Assembly: GCA_031279015.1 (NCBI GenBank) | Contig: JAITJI010000137.1 | Coordinates: forward strand, 1 to 64,000 | Source of the DNA: Spirochaetaceae bacterium | Lineage (GTDB): Bacteria; Spirochaetota; Spirochaetia; Treponematales; Breznakiellaceae | Length of the DNA stretch: 64,000 bases | Reading direction: 5' to 3' | Part shown: positions 31,723-42,401 of the stretch, one piece after another | How the letters are laid out: every line of letters begins with the position of its first letter | How positions within the stretch are numbered: position 1 is the first letter of the stretch | The notes under the pieces: model-generated | Seen by the model: the letters and a program-made list of their open reading frames with translations, nothing else | What the model was told of the DNA's origin: nothing | Databases searched by the model: none | Translations under genes and position numbers: made by a program

Positions 31723-32058
31723 TTATTCGTCAAAGTCATCGTAATCTACATCATCCTCGTAGTCGTAATCATCACCTTCTTCTTCATAGTCATCGTCGTC
31801 GTCATCATCAAATTCGTCGTCGCCAAAGTCATCGTCAAAATCATCTTCCATGTCGTCAAAATTGTCTTCATCATCAAGATCGTCATCGTCGTCGTCATCG
31901 TCGCCGAAGGCAAAAAAGGGACAGGGAAGATCGTTGTTCCACCCGCCGGTTTGCGGGAACAGGACGAGTTCATCTGCCGAAAACCCTTCGCCTGGTATAC
32001 CGGAGGGATGTTTGTTCCCGGGAAACCTCCCGGTTTGCATGGTCTCATACAGAACCAT
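31723..32058 (-). CDS. Small protein with extremely acidic Asp/Glu-rich C-terminal tail
   Basis: ATG 32058 preceded by GGAG; tail FGDDDDDDDDLDDEDNFDDMEDDFDDDFGDDEFDDDDDDDYEEEGDDYDYEDDVDYDDFDE. Confidence 0.7.
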   Translation of the reverse strand: MVLYETMQTGRFPGNKHPSGIPGEGFSADELVLFPQTGGWNNDLPCPFFAFGDDDDDDDDLDDEDNFDDMEDDFDDDFGDDEFDDDDDDDYEEEGDDYDYEDDVDYDDFDE

Positions 32059-32324
32059 AGTCTTCTCCATGGGATAATGATTCGCAATCCGCAAAGCGGA
32101 CCAGTAAATAACCTCAATACGTTACGCAACCGGAGAGCACGTTACTATTGAAACATAAGGGAGTTTTTCAGTATCTGTCAACTGGTCTTCTTAACTATCG
32201 GATAATTTTTTTCAATCCGGAAGACTTTTAGACTCCGGCGCTTACAATAGTCCCTTTGGGATGTTTTTGTTCTATTTTTGTCTTTACATTCGGCGATTTT
32301 TTTTTTATACTGAATCACCGGATT

Positions 32325-33308
32325 ATGGAAGATGCTGTAAAACCCGGTTTATCCTATAGGATAAAGGCGCCCTGTAAGATCAATTTGCACCTTCGGGTGG
32401 GGAATCGGCGTTCCGATGGGTATCATGATTTGGAAAGTATTTTCCTGCGTCTTGCCCTTGCCGATACCCTCTGGTTTACGGTGGTTCAGGGACGGACTGA
32501 CAGGCCGGATTGCGATATCCGGGTTCGGTGGGCGGTCCCTGTCCCGGGGGGATCCGGCAATTCCCTTGGAAGGCCGGAAGAGAATATCGTCTACAAGGCG
32601 GTATCCCTTTTCAGGGCCCGGACCGGGTATGCGGAGACCCTGCGGGTCCGGTTGTACAAGCGTATCCCCCCCGGGGGCGGTCTTGGGGGCGGTTCTTCCG
32701 ACGGAGCCTCCGCACTGCTGGCTCTGAATACCCTGGCAGGTACGGCCCTTTCGGAGGGAGCCCTCCTGGAAATGGCCGCATGCCTGGGAAGCGATGTGCC
32801 TTTTTTTCTTGCCGCCGGGGGAAGCGGTCCGGGTTCCGGCGGAGCGGCCTGGGTTTCGGGCCGGGGTGAACGGATATGCCTCCTTGACGCGCCCCGGCGG
32901 ATCCGGGTGGTCCTGGTTAACCCGGGGTTTTCAAGTGGTACCCCGGAGGCCTTTGCCCTGCTGGACCGGGTCCGCAGAGGGAAGGAGGGGGGTGAGGGGC
33001 CCGGGCCTGATGCCCTGATCGCCGCCCTGGGGGGGGCGCCTGCGTCCTGGCCCTACGGCAATGATTTTTTGCCGGTCCTTATGGCTGAGGGGACGGCGGC
33101 GGCTAAGGCGGCCTATAGGGGGATCCTGGGGGATTTTGCAGCCCTGGGAGCGGATTTTTGGGGGCTTTCCGGAACGGGGGCAACCTGCTTTGGGATATTT
33201 ACGGATAAAGGAACGGCGGAACGGGGAGTAGATTTTCTTAAAAAAAGGTGGAATTTTGTCCAATTAACGTTTCCCCTTGCACGTTCGGTTAAGGCAGTAT
33301 TAAAATGA
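32325..33308 (+). CDS. ispE: 4-(cytidine 5'-diphospho)-2-C-methyl-D-erythritol kinase
   Basis: IKAPCKINLHLRVGNRRSDGYHDLESIF; IPPGGGLGGGSSDGASAL GHMP motif; start at ATG 32325. Confidence 0.94.
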   Translation: MEDAVKPGLSYRIKAPCKINLHLRVGNRRSDGYHDLESIFLRLALADTLWFTVVQGRTDRPDCDIRVRWAVPVPGGSGNSLGRPEENIVYKAVSLFRARTGYAETLRVRLYKRIPPGGGLGGGSSDGASALLALNTLAGTALSEGALLEMAACLGSDVPFFLAAGGSGPGSGGAAWVSGRGERICLLDAPRRIRVVLVNPGFSSGTPEAFALLDRVRRGKEGGEGPGPDALIAALGGAPASWPYGNDFLPVLMAEGTAAAKAAYRGILGDFAALGADFWGLSGTGATCFGIFTDKGTAERGVDFLKKRWNFVQLTFPLARSVKAVLK

Positions 33309-33346
33309 TATTATGTTAACCTGGACCGAAGAAAAAGGAGAGCGTC

Positions 33347-33628
33347 ATGGAGATTACCGATATTCGGGTCCGTAAAGTGGCCGGTGAAGGGAAGCTAAAA
33401 GCTTATGTGACGGTTACATTTGATGACTGCTTTGTGGTTCACAATGTAAAAATCATTGAAGGTAAAAGTGGCGTATTTATCGCTATGCCAAGCCGGAAGA
33501 CAAGGGCCGGAGAATACAAGGATGTTGCCCATCCGATTCACCCTGAATTCCGAGCGGAATTACAGAAGCGTATCCTGGACAAATACGATTTTGGCAATGT
33601 CCATGATGACCTTACTGTAGAGTTGTAG
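33347..33628 (+). CDS. spoVG: Septation/regulatory protein SpoVG
   Basis: MEITDIRVRKV…GKLKAYVTVTFDDCFVVHNVKIIEG…MPSRK. Confidence 0.96.
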   Translation: MEITDIRVRKVAGEGKLKAYVTVTFDDCFVVHNVKIIEGKSGVFIAMPSRKTRAGEYKDVAHPIHPEFRAELQKRILDKYDFGNVHDDLTVEL

Positions 33629-33724
33629 CTTAGGGATCTCCACGCCGTCAGGAATTTGGGATTTTTTAAGGGCGTCTCTGAAAGCCCGGACCAGAGGTTC
33701 TGCCGGAGTGGGGATGTTTATTAT

Positions 33725-33796
33725 TGGGACGTAGGCAAGTGGTAAGCCACCGGGTTTTGGCTCCGGTATGCACAGGTTCGAACCCTGTCGTCCCAG
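33725..33796 (+). tRNA. tRNA-Gln (TTG)
   Basis: TGGGACG…CCGGG-TTTTGGC-TCCGG…CAGGTTCGAACCCTG-CGTCCCAG; anticodon TTG. Confidence 0.94.
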
Positions 33797-33826
33797 GAAA
33801 GGTATTAACCTTACGAGGAGTTGCAG

Positions 33827-34441
33827 ATGAGTCAGGTTGTTTTCGCTGCCCGGAACCGGGCTGATTCGGGGTCCGGACATGCCCGCCGGATTCGGCGGGC
33901 TGGTCGTATTCCGGCGGTAATCTACGGTCATTCCGGTAAGGCCCTTGCCATTGATTTGGATGCCCTGGAATTTGCTAACGGGGTTAAGGGTATCTCCGAA
34001 AGTACCATTGTCAAGATCAATATTGACGGAAAAACCCACGATGCCTTTGTGAAGGATACCCAACGGGAGATCACCGATGGGACGATCCTCCACGTTGATT
34101 TTTATGAAGTTGAGAGCAATACCCTGCTCCGTGCCCGGGTTTCCGTACATATTCAGGGAAACCCCATCGGCGTCCGGGAAGGGGGTATCCTTGAATTACC
34201 CCTCCACGATGTTGAGGTGGAGTGTCTGCCCGGGGATCTGCCGGAACGGATCGTCGTGGATATTTCCGATCTGAAGGTTAATCAGTCAATCCATGTTCGG
34301 GATCTTTCCCTGGGCCAGGGGGTTCGGCTTATTTCCGGGGGCGATCAGGTGGTGGCGCTGGTGAAATTTGCCAAGGCTGAAGAAGCCGCCGCTTCCGAGG
34401 AAGAAAAGGCTTCCGAAACGGCGGAGGCCGCCAAGGAGTAG
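33827..34441 (+). CDS. rplY: 50S ribosomal protein bL25/general stress protein Ctc
   Basis: RIRRAGRIPAVIYGHSGKALAIDLDALEF and Ctc-type acidic C-terminus. Confidence 0.94.
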   Translation: MSQVVFAARNRADSGSGHARRIRRAGRIPAVIYGHSGKALAIDLDALEFANGVKGISESTIVKINIDGKTHDAFVKDTQREITDGTILHVDFYEVESNTLLRARVSVHIQGNPIGVREGGILELPLHDVEVECLPGDLPERIVVDISDLKVNQSIHVRDLSLGQGVRLISGGDQVVALVKFAKAEEAAASEEEKASETAEAAKE

Positions 34442-34536
34442 GGCTCCGTACTTCATGGGGTTCCTGTCTGAATTAATAAGGTTAAGGTAGGAAAAGTGGC
34501 GTCCTCTCTGTGTGGGCAGGTGTAAAAAGTCAGTAT

Positions 34537-35976
34537 ATGAATGACTTTGAATCGGCCGTTGCCTCCGGGTTGGGAGATCTCCCCGGAGGAACGGTTCTCC
34601 TGGCCGCCGTTTCGGGAGGGGCCGATTCCACCGCCATGCTGGCCGCTCTGGCGGCTTTGCAGGGAAGGGGGGACTGGAGGCTGCGCTGTATCCACGTTGA
34701 ACACGGCATCCGTCCGGCGCCGGAAAGCCGGGGGGATGCCCGGGCGGTTCGGGAATTCTGCCGGAGTCTGGATATCCCCTGTAGGGTTGTTTCCATAGCC
34801 CCCGGAAGGGTTGCGGAGACTGCGAAGAAACGGGGACTGGGCATAGAGGGGGCCGCCCGGCTTTTCCGTCATGCCGCCTGGAACCGGGAGGCTTTACGGA
34901 TCGGGGCGGCCTCTGTTCTGGTTGCCCATACCCGGGATGATCTTCTGGAGACCCTCCTGATGCGGATCCTCAGGGGCTCCGGTCCCCGGGGGCTTGCGGG
35001 AATGCCCCGGCGGAGCGGGTTGGTACTCCGGCCCCTGTTGGATCTGAGCCGCGCCGATGTGTTCCGTTACCTTGCCCGGCGGCAGATTCCCTATAGAGTC
35101 GATTCCACCAATGCCGATCCCGCCTACCTCCGCAACCGGATCCGCCTCAGACTGATCCCCCTTTTGGATGAGTGTTTTCCCCATTGGCGGCGTTCCCTTA
35201 TGGGTTTGGCGGAAACCCAGGCCCTGACGGCGGATTTCCTTGAGGCTGAGGCGGTCCGCCGGATCCCCTGGCAGCCGGCCGGGGCGGATGTTCTCTGGTC
35301 TCCGGTTCTTACGGTTTCCCGGGCCCTCTTTTTCGCCCAGCCCGGCATAATCCGGGAGGAGGCCCTGTTGTTGGCGGCGGATCAGCTTCCCGGAGAGCAG
35401 AGGGGAGGCGATGCTCCCGATGGTCCGCATAAGATGCCCGGGGGACCGCGGCGGCGGAGCGTCCGGCTTTTTGCCGGTGGGAATTTCCGGGCCATGGATC
35501 TGGGCCCCGTCCGAATTGGGACGGAGGGGGATCTCCTTGCCCTGTCCCTTCCGGGGAAAGGCCGGGGGGAAAGGGGCTTTTCGCTGTTGATTAAAGCACC
35601 GGGACGCTATACCCTTGAAGGGTTGACCATCGAAGCGGGGATTCCGGAATCCGGAGAGACAAGGGGAGGGGCAGGTTTTTTTGCCGCCTTTCCCCTGGTC
35701 CTGCGCTCTTCCTTCCGGTACGATTCGATCCTTCAGGGGGGGCTTGCCCTGGGTTTGGCAAAATTACTTGATAAGGCGCATGGTTCGGGGTATACCGGTG
35801 TTGTTACCGCGGAGGACCGAAGGGGAACCGCCGCCTTCATCGGTTTTTGCCGGGGCGCCGCACTTCTCCTGGCTCGACGGGAAACAGGGGACCGGGGAAG
35901 CGCCGGAGAAGAATTGTCGTTTTTTACTTTTGCCGCGGGAGTTGCTCCGGCACATAACGGGGGTTTGGATGTTTAA
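34537..35976 (+). CDS. tilS: tRNA(Ile)-lysidine synthase
   Basis: AVSGGADSTAMLAAL PP-loop; VAHTRDDLLETLLMRILRGSG; followed by ftsH. Confidence 0.93.
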   Translation: MNDFESAVASGLGDLPGGTVLLAAVSGGADSTAMLAALAALQGRGDWRLRCIHVEHGIRPAPESRGDARAVREFCRSLDIPCRVVSIAPGRVAETAKKRGLGIEGAARLFRHAAWNREALRIGAASVLVAHTRDDLLETLLMRILRGSGPRGLAGMPRRSGLVLRPLLDLSRADVFRYLARRQIPYRVDSTNADPAYLRNRIRLRLIPLLDECFPHWRRSLMGLAETQALTADFLEAEAVRRIPWQPAGADVLWSPVLTVSRALFFAQPGIIREEALLLAADQLPGEQRGGDAPDGPHKMPGGPRRRSVRLFAGGNFRAMDLGPVRIGTEGDLLALSLPGKGRGERGFSLLIKAPGRYTLEGLTIEAGIPESGETRGGAGFFAAFPLVLRSSFRYDSILQGGLALGLAKLLDKAHGSGYTGVVTAEDRRGTAAFIGFCRGAALLLARRETGDRGSAGEELSFFTFAAGVAPAHNGGLDV

Positions 35977-37873
35977 CTTGCATAGTAACAAGAGGCCGCC
36001 TCAGTCGCCGATACCCAACGGCAGGCCGAACCGGTTTGCCCTGGTTTTTTTTCTGATCATGGTAGGGCTCTTCATCGCCTTCTTTTTCCGGAATGAAGTG
36101 CCTGCCGTGCAGGAGATTCCCTACTCAACCTTTACCAATTACCTTGACCGGAACGAAGTAACGGCGGTGAAGATCCTGGACGGTAACACCATTGAGGGAA
36201 CCCTCAAGGGTTTATCCGGGGATATTGTTCACTTCAAAACCCTGATCCCCTACCAGGACCCCGCCCTGCTGCCAAGTCTGCGGGAAAAGGGAATCAACAT
36301 CTCCGGAGCGGTAAGCAAGTTGAGCCCCTGGCGTCTGGTACTGGAATTTCTTCCCTGGATCATCGGTTTTGGGTTTCTCTGGTTCATGTTCAGGAACATG
36401 CAAGGGGCGGGCAACAAGGCTTTCCAGTTTGGGAAAAGCCGGGCCAAGCTCTACCATGACGAAGGGAAGAAGGTTACCTTTGCCGATGTGGCCGGCCAGG
36501 AGGATGCTAAATATGAACTCCAGGAGGTAGTCTCCTTCCTTAAGAATCCCCAGAAATTCACCAAGATGGGCGCCCGGATACCTAAGGGGGTGCTCCTGGT
36601 GGGGATGCCCGGTACCGGAAAGACCCTTATGGCCCGGGCGGTAGCGGGGGAGGCCGGGGTGCCCTACTTCCACATGTCGGGGTCTGATTTTGTGGAGATG
36701 TTTGTGGGGGTCGGGGCCAGCCGGGTTCGGGATCTTTTTGAGCAGGGCCGGCGGAGCGCCCCCTGTATCATTTTTATCGATGAGTTGGATGCCGTTGGCA
36801 GGACCCGGGGCGCAGGGTACGGCGGGGGGCACGATGAGCGGGAGCAGACCCTGAATCAGCTGCTGGTTGAAATGGACGGTTTTGATTCCAAGGATGGGGT
36901 GATCATCCTGGCGGCCACGAACCGGCCGGATGTGCTTGACTCGGCCCTGTTGCGGCCCGGTCGTTTTGACCGGCAGGTGATGGTGGCCATGCCCGACATC
37001 AAGGAACGGGAGGCGATCCTCGGAATCCACGCCGCCAAGATCCCCCTGGCCAGCAACATTGACCTGGGCCGTATAGCCCGGGCAACTCCGGGGATGAGCG
37101 GCGCCGAGATAGCCAACCTGGTGAACGAGGCGGCCCTCTTTGCCGCCCGGAAGGATAAGACCACCGTGGAGATGCCCGACTTTGAAGAAGCCCGGGACAA
37201 GGTGCTCATGGGGGTGGCCCGGAGAACCCTGGTGATCTCCGAAAAGGAGCGCCGGATGACCGCCATCCACGAGGCGGGTCACGCCCTTCTCCATTATTTC
37301 CTAAAAAATGCCGATCCCCTTCACAAGGTAACTATTGTTCCCCACGGCCGGGCCCTGGGTATGGCCTTGTCCCTGCCGGAAGAGGACAGCTACAGCCGGA
37401 CCCGGGGTTGGATAGAGGACCGGATCGTGATCTGTTATGGCGGCTGGGTGGCGGAGAAGCTCTTCTATGATGAAACCACCACCGGGACTAAACAGGATAT
37501 CGAACAGGCCACCGATATGGCCCGGCGTATGGTCTGTGAATGGGGGATGGCGGAAGAACTGGGGCCTGTTACCTACGGTCAGGAGGATGAACCCATATTC
37601 CTGGGCAAGGAGATCGCCCGGCATAAGGACTATTCGGAGGATACCGCCCGGCATATCGACTATGCGGTTAAGAAGATCCTGGATGCAGCCCGCCTCTCCG
37701 CGGAAAGGATCATCGGGGAGCATAAGGAGGCCCTGGAAGAACTTGCCGACGCCCTGCTCTCCAGGGAAACCCTCATTGATGATGAAGTGCGGACCATCCT
37801 TGGGCTTCCGGTCCGGGAAACTTTGCCGGGTTCCCTCTTGTCCACCGGGACTCATTCCGAATTGGGGATCTGA
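35969..37873 (+). CDS. ftsH: ATP-dependent zinc metalloprotease FtsH
   Basis: [27 protein letters not shown] motifs; ATG 35969 overlaps the tilS stop (track start 35681 lies inside tilS). Confidence 0.96.
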   Translation: MFNLHSNKRPPQSPIPNGRPNRFALVFFLIMVGLFIAFFFRNEVPAVQEIPYSTFTNYLDRNEVTAVKILDGNTIEGTLKGLSGDIVHFKTLIPYQDPALLPSLREKGINISGAVSKLSPWRLVLEFLPWIIGFGFLWFMFRNMQGAGNKAFQFGKSRAKLYHDEGKKVTFADVAGQEDAKYELQEVVSFLKNPQKFTKMGARIPKGVLLVGMPGTGKTLMARAVAGEAGVPYFHMSGSDFVEMFVGVGASRVRDLFEQGRRSAPCIIFIDELDAVGRTRGAGYGGGHDEREQTLNQLLVEMDGFDSKDGVIILAATNRPDVLDSALLRPGRFDRQVMVAMPDIKEREAILGIHAAKIPLASNIDLGRIARATPGMSGAEIANLVNEAALFAARKDKTTVEMPDFEEARDKVLMGVARRTLVISEKERRMTAIHEAGHALLHYFLKNADPLHKVTIVPHGRALGMALSLPEEDSYSRTRGWIEDRIVICYGGWVAEKLFYDETTTGTKQDIEQATDMARRMVCEWGMAEELGPVTYGQEDEPIFLGKEIARHKDYSEDTARHIDYAVKKILDAARLSAERIIGEHKEALEELADALLSRETLIDDEVRTILGLPVRETLPGSLLSTGTHSELGI

Positions 37874-37938
37874 CCAAGATGCGCCGCGGGAAACAACGGG
37901 ACGGCGTTTTTTCCCATAGAAACCCTGGGGAACGGCAG

Positions 37939-39711
37939 ATGTTCCGGAGCATGGTGGTTTTACTGTTGTTGCTTGTTTCCGGGGGGCTTTGCGCCCAATA
38001 CGGAGCAGAATCCACAGGCGACAAGGCAGTTGCGGAACGTTACGCCGAATGGGTCCGCCGGGCCATGGATGATGGCCGTTGGGTGGAAGCGGAGGCCGCG
38101 CTGGAGAGGGCTGCAGATTATGCCGATGTTTCATCGGATCTCTCTTGGCTGCTCGCCCTGGTACGGCTGCATGAAAAACGGCCTTTGGGAAGGGTACTGG
38201 AAGCCCTGCGGCGGGGCATTGAAGCGGACCGGTGGGAATCCTATCCCCCTGAAGAGGTCCGGCTCCTTGAGGCGGCGCTTCTCATCCGGCTCCGTTTCTA
38301 TGCTGAAGCCCTGGAGATCCTCTCCCTGATCCCGGAAGGGGCCGATGCGGCCCTGCTTGGGCTCCGCGCATGTATGGGCCTTCGGGATCTTCCCCAATTC
38401 CGTATTATCCTGGCCCGCAGCCTGGAACGGTATCCCCGGGACCCCCGGCATGTGGGGCTCCTCTTTGAATTTGCCGGGAATCTGTTTCCCGGTGAAGTTG
38501 GCCGGGAATTCATGGATACCGCCTTGCGGCGGCTGCCCCTTCTTTTGGAAGAGGACCCGGATTTGGCATGGATGGCCGTCCCCTTTATTGGAGATACCGG
38601 GGAGGCCCGCCGGCTTATTACCGCCTACCGGGCAGGGGGAGGCCTGTCTCCAAAGGCGATTCCCGCGGCCCTGCGCCTTGGGATTATCGGTGAGCACCAG
38701 GCCATGGAGGAATTTTTTTCCGCCTCCGGGGTTTCACCGGCGGGGGTCTCCTTTGCGGGCGGTCTTTGGACGGGGGCTGTCCCCGGGAGGAAGGTCCTTC
38801 TGTCCGGAGTTTCCACCGCCATGGTAATCGCGGCCGCCCCGCCGGACCTCCCGGAGGGAAGTCCTGTTTTGGAAAAGGCCCTCCTGCTTTCGGTATGGGA
38901 ACTCCTCCGGAATACCGCCGGAAGGGAAGAATTTCGGCGAAACCTTCTCCGCTTTTCCGGTGTTATTACAGAGGATAGGGATGGGGACGGTTTCCCCGAA
39001 TCAGAAGCCTGGTATCAGGATGGTTTGATCCGGCGTTACATCTATGATGAGGGGCAGGACGGCCTGCCGGAACTGACGGTTTTTTTTAACGGCGGCCTTC
39101 CGTTCCGGGGGGAAACTACGGTTTTCCCCGAAGCCGGGAAAAACGGGCAGGAGCGGGCTTTGGTTTTTTGGGAACGGTATCCCTCGGTGCTGCGGGTTGA
39201 ATTGGGGGATCGGCGTTATTTTCCCCGGCCGCTTGCATTTTTCTTTCGTCCCCTACAGTTTCGGGAACTTGGAGGCAGCGGCCCGGATGGCTTTGTGTAC
39301 CCTGAAACCGAGGGCAATTCCCTCCGGATTGGCCGGCGCAGCCTGATCTCCTCTTCCATCACCATTGAAGAGCCTGGTGGAGACTTCAAGGACGCCATCC
39401 GGCGGGTTGAAATGGAGGGGGGGATCCCGCGGAGGAGTTCCGAATGGCTGAATGGCCGCCTGGTGTCGGTTACCGACTTTGTTTCAGGCCGGCCCTTCCT
39501 CCAGCGGATAGACCTGGACCTGGACGGCCGTCCGGAAACGATACGGCGTTTTGATGAAGAGGGTTTGCTCCGCTCCTCTGAAAGTGATTGGGACGGGGAT
39601 CGGGTCTTTGAGACCGGAGAGGAGTATTCCCCTGATGGAAGGGTTTTCCGTGCCTGGGATATAGATAAGGACGGCATAAAAGAGTATATTGAAATTAGCC
39701 CCGGAGAATGA
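37939..39711 (+). CDS. Exported TPR-like protein with C-terminal DxDxDG repeats
   Basis: Signal peptide MFRSMVVLLLLLVSGGLCAQ; C-terminal DRDGDGFPE, DLDLDGRPE, DWDGDRVFE, DIDKDGIKE. Confidence 0.7.
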   Translation: MFRSMVVLLLLLVSGGLCAQYGAESTGDKAVAERYAEWVRRAMDDGRWVEAEAALERAADYADVSSDLSWLLALVRLHEKRPLGRVLEALRRGIEADRWESYPPEEVRLLEAALLIRLRFYAEALEILSLIPEGADAALLGLRACMGLRDLPQFRIILARSLERYPRDPRHVGLLFEFAGNLFPGEVGREFMDTALRRLPLLLEEDPDLAWMAVPFIGDTGEARRLITAYRAGGGLSPKAIPAALRLGIIGEHQAMEEFFSASGVSPAGVSFAGGLWTGAVPGRKVLLSGVSTAMVIAAAPPDLPEGSPVLEKALLLSVWELLRNTAGREEFRRNLLRFSGVITEDRDGDGFPESEAWYQDGLIRRYIYDEGQDGLPELTVFFNGGLPFRGETTVFPEAGKNGQERALVFWERYPSVLRVELGDRRYFPRPLAFFFRPLQFRELGGSGPDGFVYPETEGNSLRIGRRSLISSSITIEEPGGDFKDAIRRVEMEGGIPRRSSEWLNGRLVSVTDFVSGRPFLQRIDLDLDGRPETIRRFDEEGLLRSSESDWDGDRVFETGEEYSPDGRVFRAWDIDKDGIKEYIEISPGE

Positions 39712-41600
39712 TGATGCGGATTGAAGACATCAGGAAAGAAAGCTTTCTTTTTTTATTCCTTCTGGGAGCCGGTGTTATACTGGTCTCTTGTGGGACTACC
39801 GCTACGGCAGAGCGTCGTCTCAGGCCGCCCATATCTACCAGTGAATTCCGGCTTCGCGATATCGAAGGCTTTGTCACGGAGGATCCCGTCAAGGCTATCC
39901 ACCTTATCGGGATGTACCGGCTCCTCTACGGTTCTGATTCCTCTTCCCTTGGGGAACAGGACTCTGAGCTAGTGGTCAAGCTCGATTCCTTTGAGAGGGA
40001 GGCTGTGGGGAACCTCAAGGCATCCCAGGTGTTGGCCATCACGGAAAAACGCTGGGAGGATGCGGCTTCCCTGGCCAGGTCCCTGGCTGCCCTGGATATT
40101 TCCGTTGAGAATACCGGACAGGAGCCGGATTTTATTCTGGAGTACGCCAGGGAGCAACTGACTGCGGGGAACAACCTTGGCGCCTTTCTCGCTGCGGTGC
40201 GGAGTCATGTCCAGAAACCCCTGGCTTTTTCCGACGCCCTGCTTTTTCTTGAGCGGGCGGTAACGGTAAAGCAGCGCCGGACCGCGGCCTTTTTTCTTGC
40301 GGTGGCGGATTCTCGTGCTACGGCGGGGGAGGGCCCTGTTCCGGAGGATCTGCGGCGCTACGCCGAGGGCAGCGACAGCGCCTCGGACATGGTCAATGGG
40401 GTGGCTACGGTGCTGATCGACCGGGGGTTCCGGATCGAACGGGGCCGCGGATTGCCGGATCGGGTCCTGGGTTCCGCCTTTTTTATTGACGATTCAGGGC
40501 TCCTGATAACCAACTACCACGTCATCTCCAGTGAGGTGGATCCCGGCTACGAGGGGTATTCCCGGATGTTTATCCGTATGGGAGACGGCGCAAGTCCCCG
40601 GATCCCCGCCAAGGTCCTTGGTTGGGACAAGGCCATGGATCTGGCCCTGATCAAGGCGGAGTTGAGCCCCGATTATGTATTTTCCGTGGTGGACTGGGTG
40701 ATCCCCCAGGTAGGGGATACGGTATATGCCATCGGTTCCCCCGGGGGGCTGGAAAAAACCGTTACCTCCGGAATTGTCTCCGCCCTGGGCCGGCGTTTTC
40801 TCCAGATTGGGGATGTGATTCAGATTGATGCTGCGGTGAACCACGGTAACTCCGGAGGTCCCGTGGTTGACAGGGCCGGCCGGCTTGTGGGGATCGTCTT
40901 TGCCGGAATAGAACAGTACCCGGGATTGAATTTTGCGGTTCCCGCGGAACGCCTTGCCGCCGCTTTACCGGCCATGATAGGAGGCGGCAAGGCAGAACGT
41001 CCCTGGCTGGGTCTTACCATCAGTGAAACCATCCAAGGCGCGGAGATTATCTATGTGGCCCCCTTTACCCCCGCCTCGGAACAGCAGATTCCGGAAGGCG
41101 CCCGGATCAGGAAGATAAACGGTCAGGCTTTGAGCGTTCCCCAGGGCGCCCTGATACCGGCCCTGCAGGATGTCCTCTTTCCCACCCGTCCGGGGGAACT
41201 GGTTGTCCTGGAGATCGCCGGTCCCGATCTTTCCGATTCCGGCGAAGAGGTGGTCAGCCGGCGGGTCCTCATCTCTGCCCCCCGGCCCGATGTTCCCCTG
41301 GCCGCAGCGGCCAAGGTTGACAGCCGGGAACGCCTGGCGGCGCCCCTCTACGGTCTCATCCTCACCCCCTTTCTGGGACGGTCCATTATCCCATCCTATC
41401 TGATAAAAAAGGTTGTCCGGGGTTCCATTGCCGACGAAGCGGGCCTTTCAGAGCAGGATCCCGTGTCGATCCGGGGATTACGGATCGTGGAGGATGAGGG
41501 TTTCGCTCTTATGGACATCAATGTTAAGAAACGGCGTATGGGATACCTCGAAACGGTCATGCGCCTTCCGGCTGCGCTGGATTCTCCCGATACCCTGTAA
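39711..41600 (+). CDS. Putative lipoprotein trypsin-like (HtrA/Do-type) serine protease with PDZ regions
   Basis: Lipobox-like GVILVSC; catalytic LLITNYHVISSE, MDLALIKAE, VNHGNSGGPVVD. Confidence 0.85.
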   Translation: MMRIEDIRKESFLFLFLLGAGVILVSCGTTATAERRLRPPISTSEFRLRDIEGFVTEDPVKAIHLIGMYRLLYGSDSSSLGEQDSELVVKLDSFEREAVGNLKASQVLAITEKRWEDAASLARSLAALDISVENTGQEPDFILEYAREQLTAGNNLGAFLAAVRSHVQKPLAFSDALLFLERAVTVKQRRTAAFFLAVADSRATAGEGPVPEDLRRYAEGSDSASDMVNGVATVLIDRGFRIERGRGLPDRVLGSAFFIDDSGLLITNYHVISSEVDPGYEGYSRMFIRMGDGASPRIPAKVLGWDKAMDLALIKAELSPDYVFSVVDWVIPQVGDTVYAIGSPGGLEKTVTSGIVSALGRRFLQIGDVIQIDAAVNHGNSGGPVVDRAGRLVGIVFAGIEQYPGLNFAVPAERLAAALPAMIGGGKAERPWLGLTISETIQGAEIIYVAPFTPASEQQIPEGARIRKINGQALSVPQGALIPALQDVLFPTRPGELVVLEIAGPDLSDSGEEVVSRRVLISAPRPDVPLAAAAKVDSRERLAAPLYGLILTPFLGRSIIPSYLIKKVVRGSIADEAGLSEQDPVSIRGLRIVEDEGFALMDINVKKRRMGYLETVMRLPAALDSPDTL

Positions 41601-41601
41601 T

Positions 41602-42390
41602 TTAGATTCCGGACACCTTCCGGAACCGGGCCACGTACATAGGGCCCATGCCCTTCTGCCTATCGGGGAGGATTATCCTTCCAAAGGTGGTTTTTTCCCC
41701 CTCCGGGAAATCCGGCTCATCGGGGACAAGAGCCCTGCCGTATTTTTCCTGCAACCGGAAACAGACCCCGTCGTTTTCTTCGGGCGAAAGGGAACAGGTG
41801 GCATAAACCAGGGAGCCCTCCTCCCGGAGCAGCAGAAAGGCCGCCGAAAGGAGGGCCCATTGCCGCCGGGCGAGGAAACGGGGCCGGGCCGGCTTCCACT
41901 GCGCCAGGGCCTTTTCGCTGGCAAGGACGTGCCGTTCGGCGGAGCAGGGGACATCCAGGAGTATCCCTGCAAAACGGCGGCGCTCCCCCTTCCGTCCCCC
42001 CAGGGCGGCGGCGTCGAATCCTGAAACGGCAATCCGGGAACGGGTTTCCCCATCCAGGTGCCGGTCAAGCACATCCGTCAACCGCCGCCGCCTTTCGCCG
42101 GATAATTCATTTGCCAGGAGCCTGACCCCTCCGCCCATGACGGAGGCGATAACCAGGCTTTTCCCCCCCGGAGCGGCGCAGGCGTCCAGGATGAGTCCCT
42201 CCCCGGGAAGGCGGAGGCTCAGGGCGGCCAGTACGGATGAAGGATCCAGCCTGTAGGGCAGGATGAGGCCCCTGCTATACGCTATGGAAGAGGCCGGATT
42301 AAGCAGGCTGCTCCGTAGTCCCTCCCAGCGGGTACCGTAAATGGTTTTATAGTAATCCTCAAAATCTTCGTTTACAAAAGGATGCGGCAT
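41602..42390 (-). CDS. RsmB/NOP family RNA m5C methyltransferase
   Basis: DACAAPGGKSLVIASV, LLDVPCSAERHVL, YATCSLSPEENDGV motifs. Confidence 0.9.
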   Translation of the reverse strand: MPHPFVNEDFEDYYKTIYGTRWEGLRSSLLNPASSIAYSRGLILPYRLDPSSVLAALSLRLPGEGLILDACAAPGGKSLVIASVMGGGVRLLANELSGERRRRLTDVLDRHLDGETRSRIAVSGFDAAALGGRKGERRRFAGILLDVPCSAERHVLASEKALAQWKPARPRFLARRQWALLSAAFLLLREEGSLVYATCSLSPEENDGVCFRLQEKYGRALVPDEPDFPEGEKTTFGRIILPDRQKGMGPMYVARFRKVSGI

Positions 42391-42401
42391 TCCGGATGGA
42401 A

